This document shows, piece by piece, positions 61,280 through 64,000 of a DNA stretch of 64,000 bases. The notes below the pieces were generated by a model. The model did no database searches. It was not told the origin of the DNA and saw nothing but the letters and a program-made list of their open reading frames with translations. The position numbers and the translations under genes were made by a program. Within the stretch, counting starts at the first letter, position 1. Each line of letters starts with the position of its first letter. Source of the stretch: Cryomorphaceae bacterium BACL29 MAG-121220-bin8 (lineage in GTDB: Bacteria > Bacteroidota > Bacteroidia > Flavobacteriales > Flavobacteriaceae); the NCBI GenBank assembly GCA_905181705.1, contig CAJIYP010000003.1, forward strand, positions 620,001 through 684,000. The letters run 5' to 3'.

Positions 61280-62281
61280 TTAAGGTACCTCAACTTGATT
61301 GACAATTTTGTTTATGATATCCTCAGATGAGATGTTTTCTGCTTCTGCTTCATAGGTTAATCCAATTCTATGTCTTAAAACATCATGAATTACTGCCCTA
61401 ACATCTTCTGGGATGACATATCCTCTTCTTTTAATAAAAGCATAGCACCTAGATGCGTTAGCCAAGTTTATACTCCCTCTAGGTGAAGCTCCAAAATTTA
61501 TAAGAGGTTTTAACTCCTCCAGTCCATATTTCTCAGGATATCTAGTCGCAAAAATTAAGTTCAAAATATATTTTTCGATTTTCTCATCCATATAAACCAA
61601 TCGAACTGATTCTTGAGCTTTAATTATTTCTTTTACTGAAACAACTGGCTTAATTACTCCAAAGCTATTGTTAATATTGGCTCTTACTATTTCTTGTTCA
61701 TCATTAATATTGGGATAATCAATAACGGTTTTTAACATAAACCTGTCTATTTGAGCTTCAGGAAGTGGATAAGTCCCTTCTTGCTCAACTGGGTTTTGAG
61801 TTGCCATTACTAAAAAAGGAGGGGGTAACTTAAAAGTTTTATCTCCAATAGTCACTTGTTTTTCTTGCATAGCTTCCAATAAAGCTGATTGTACCTTAGC
61901 TGGAGCTCTATTAATTTCATCTGCTAAAACAAAATTTGCAAATACCGGTCCTTTCTTTATGGAAAAATCATTTTCTTTCATGTTATAAATCATTGTCCCT
62001 ACAACATCTGCTGGGAGTAAATCAGGTGTAAATTGAATCCTGCTAAAACTTCCTTTAACAGCTTTGCTTAAAGAATTTATGGCAAGAGTTTTTGCTAATC
62101 CAGGAACTCCTTCTAAAAGTATATGCCCCTGTCCTAAAAGACCTATCAAGAGTCTTTCTATCATGTGTTTTTGACCAATAATTACCTTATTAATCTCTAG
62201 AGTTAATAAATCAATAAATGCACTCTCTTTTTCAATTTTCTTGTTGATTTCTTTTATGTCAACTTTTTTTTCGTTTTCCAT
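61280..62281 (-). CDS. MoxR family AAA ATPase
   Basis: LLEGVPGLAKT Walker A-like, RIQFTPDLLPADVVGT, ATQNPVEQEGTYPLPEAQIDRF. Confidence 0.95.
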   Translation of the reverse strand: MENEKKVDIKEINKKIEKESAFIDLLTLEINKVIIGQKHMIERLLIGLLGQGHILLEGVPGLAKTLAINSLSKAVKGSFSRIQFTPDLLPADVVGTMIYNMKENDFSIKKGPVFANFVLADEINRAPAKVQSALLEAMQEKQVTIGDKTFKLPPPFLVMATQNPVEQEGTYPLPEAQIDRFMLKTVIDYPNINDEQEIVRANINNSFGVIKPVVSVKEIIKAQESVRLVYMDEKIEKYILNLIFATRYPEKYGLEELKPLINFGASPRGSINLANASRCYAFIKRRGYVIPEDVRAVIHDVLRHRIGLTYEAEAENISSEDIINKIVNQVEVP

Positions 62282-62382
62282 TTTATTAAATTACTTATTA
62301 TACTTAAGGGGATGCAATTTGAATAAAAAAAGTGGTTCAAATTGTTAACAATTGGTTAAAAATTCAAAGAATGCTGAAATTC

Positions 62383-62952
62383 TTAAATTATATGAGCTAT
62401 TCTTGTATTTACTTCCTGAGGGACTAGATGTTTTATAGATTTTCTTTTAATTAACATCTCTCTTATGGTGGTAGATGATATTTCCATCACTGGAGCATCG
62501 TAAATCTTAACCATTTCGTGATTAATTAAATTATTTATTCTTTTGTTTAAATTTTTTCGAGGGTAAACACAAATTTGATGTTGTAATATTTTATGCGAAT
62601 CCTTCCACAAATGCAAGCTATTTAAGTTGTCTTCTCCTAAAATTATATAAAATTTAGTGTCTGGATTATTCTTTACTAAGAAGTCAAGAGTATCAGCTGT
62701 ATAATTTGGCTTAGGTAATTCAAACTCTACTTTAGAACAAATCATGTGTTGTTCATTTTTACAAAAATCCTCTACCATCTCTAGCCTAGTCATTTCATTT
62801 GAAATTTTTTCAGACTCTTTAAATGGGTTTAATGGGGTAACTACTAACCATAATTTGTTTAGCTTTAGTTTTTTGACAAAATATCTTGCAATTGAAACAT
62901 GCCCATTGTGTAAAGGATCGAATGTGCCAAAAAATAAACCAATTTGTTTCAT
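62383..62952 (-). CDS. nadD: Nicotinate-nucleotide adenylyltransferase
   Basis: GLFFGTFDPLHNGHV, ISSTTIREML. Confidence 0.94.
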   Translation of the reverse strand: MKQIGLFFGTFDPLHNGHVSIARYFVKKLKLNKLWLVVTPLNPFKESEKISNEMTRLEMVEDFCKNEQHMICSKVEFELPKPNYTADTLDFLVKNNPDTKFYIILGEDNLNSLHLWKDSHKILQHQICVYPRKNLNKRINNLINHEMVKIYDAPVMEISSTTIREMLIKRKSIKHLVPQEVNTRIAHII

Positions 62953-63521
62953 TGTTTTTCTAAAAATTGATTTACTAAAATGTAAGCTTCTTTTTTTGCA
63001 TTTAACAAATCGTCATTGACTATCGTTTGGTCAAAATATTTTTCTTTCGACAACTCGAATTTAGCCTTAGAAATTCTAATATTAATGGAGTTTTTTGAAT
63101 CTTTATTTCTAATATTTAACCTTGTTTTTAATTCCTCTAAACTTGGAGGTTTTACAAAAACTGATAATGCATTGTCTTTAAATATATTTTTCAATTTTAT
63201 TCCACCTTCAACATCAATGTCAAAAATCACGTTATAATCTTTTAAAAGACTCTCAACAGATTGCTTTAGAGTCCCATAAAAAATCCCTTTATAAACTTCT
63301 TCAAATTCTAAAAAATCTCCTTTTTTAATTTTTTTATCAAAAATTTCTTTCTCTAGAAAATTATAGTCAACTCCATTTCTCTCATCTCCTCTTTTCTGTC
63401 TAGTGGTAGCAGAAATTGAAAAGATTAAATTCAAATCTTTTTGATTTAATAAGTGCTTAACCAAAGTAGTTTTTCCACTTCCTGAGGGTGCAGAAAAAAT
63501 AATACATTTTCCTTTAGACAT
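62949..63521 (-). CDS. gmk: Guanylate kinase
   Basis: IIFSAPSGSGKTTLVKHL, SATTRQKRGDERNGVDYNFL. Confidence 0.96.
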   Translation of the reverse strand: MSKGKCIIFSAPSGSGKTTLVKHLLNQKDLNLIFSISATTRQKRGDERNGVDYNFLEKEIFDKKIKKGDFLEFEEVYKGIFYGTLKQSVESLLKDYNVIFDIDVEGGIKLKNIFKDNALSVFVKPPSLEELKTRLNIRNKDSKNSINIRISKAKFELSKEKYFDQTIVNDDLLNAKKEAYILVNQFLEKQ

Positions 63522-64000
63522 TACAATACATTCAAAAGTTGTTCTTTGATTTTTTCTAACTCATTTTTCATTTCAACTACAATTTGTTGCATCAATAAAT
63601 TATTTGATTTTGACCCAATAGTATTAATCTCGCGACCAATTTCCTGGCTAATAAATATTAATTTTTTTCCTTTTTCAAGTTGTTTTTCATTAACTGTTTT
63701 TTTAAAAAAAATTATGTGGTTTTTTAATCTGACCAACTCTTCGTTAATATCTAACTTTTCTAAATGATAAATTAATTCTTGTTCAAATCTACTTTGATCT
63801 ATTTCAACTTTAAGTTTGCCTAAATTTTTCTTTATTCTTTGCTTTATTGACTGAATTCTTTCAGGAGCTAATTTCTCTATCTCAATCAGCTTTTCATTAA
63901 TTAAATTTAAATTATTTAAAAGATCTATTTCTAAAGATTTCCCCTCTTGAACTCTAAAACTTACTAATTCTTTAACAGCATACTTAACTAATTTTTTTAT
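63521..64000 (-). CDS. YicC/YloC family endoribonuclease, truncated by the window edge
   Basis: Frame stays open to 64000 beyond the ORF-track start at 63736 (...FRVQEGKSLEIDLLNNLNLINEKLIEIEKLAPERIQSIKQRIKKNLGKLKVEIDQSRFEQELIYHLEKLDINEELVRLKNH...); adjacent to gmk. Confidence 0.88.
   Translation of the reverse strand: MKKLVKYAVKELVSFRVQEGKSLEIDLLNNLNLINEKLIEIEKLAPERIQSIKQRIKKNLGKLKVEIDQSRFEQELIYHLEKLDINEELVRLKNHIIFFKKTVNEKQLEKGKKLIFISQEIGREINTIGSKSNNLLMQQIVVEMKNELEKIKEQLLNVL

Overview
AT-rich window that looks like a marine Flavobacteriaceae/Bacteroidota chromosome, judged from gene content and from TAnnTTTG-type -7 promoter boxes. Most of it is conserved core genome: rseP, an RND efflux operon, aspS, tadA, dgt, a porin with a PiT-PhoU phosphate transporter, nrdA/nrdB, comEB, a complete heme cluster (hemG-hemH-araC / hemA-C-D-E-F-B), gpsA, pheS, a MoxR-Bat aerotolerance-type operon, nadD, gmk and yicC. 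Three parts are accessory or unusual. (1) Positions 1-3000, next to tRNA-Asn, hold a run of unannotated tiny membrane-protein ORFs in two apparent units that share an almost identical ~83-bp leader, plus a phage-like remnant and a small ORF pair split by an in-frame TGA. (2) Positions 4.5-12.6 kb look like a metal-handling locus: SCO, a P19/Tp34-like protein, NTF2/ABM-like lipoproteins, a TonB receptor with a CxxC plug motif, a ZIP transporter and a DtxR/MntR-type regulator. A DtxR-like palindrome lies between the regulator and crtY. (3) The ribonucleotide reductase has its ATP-cone on NrdB instead of NrdA. I found no CRISPR array, IS element or rRNA. All assignments come from reading motifs by eye; no database search was run.
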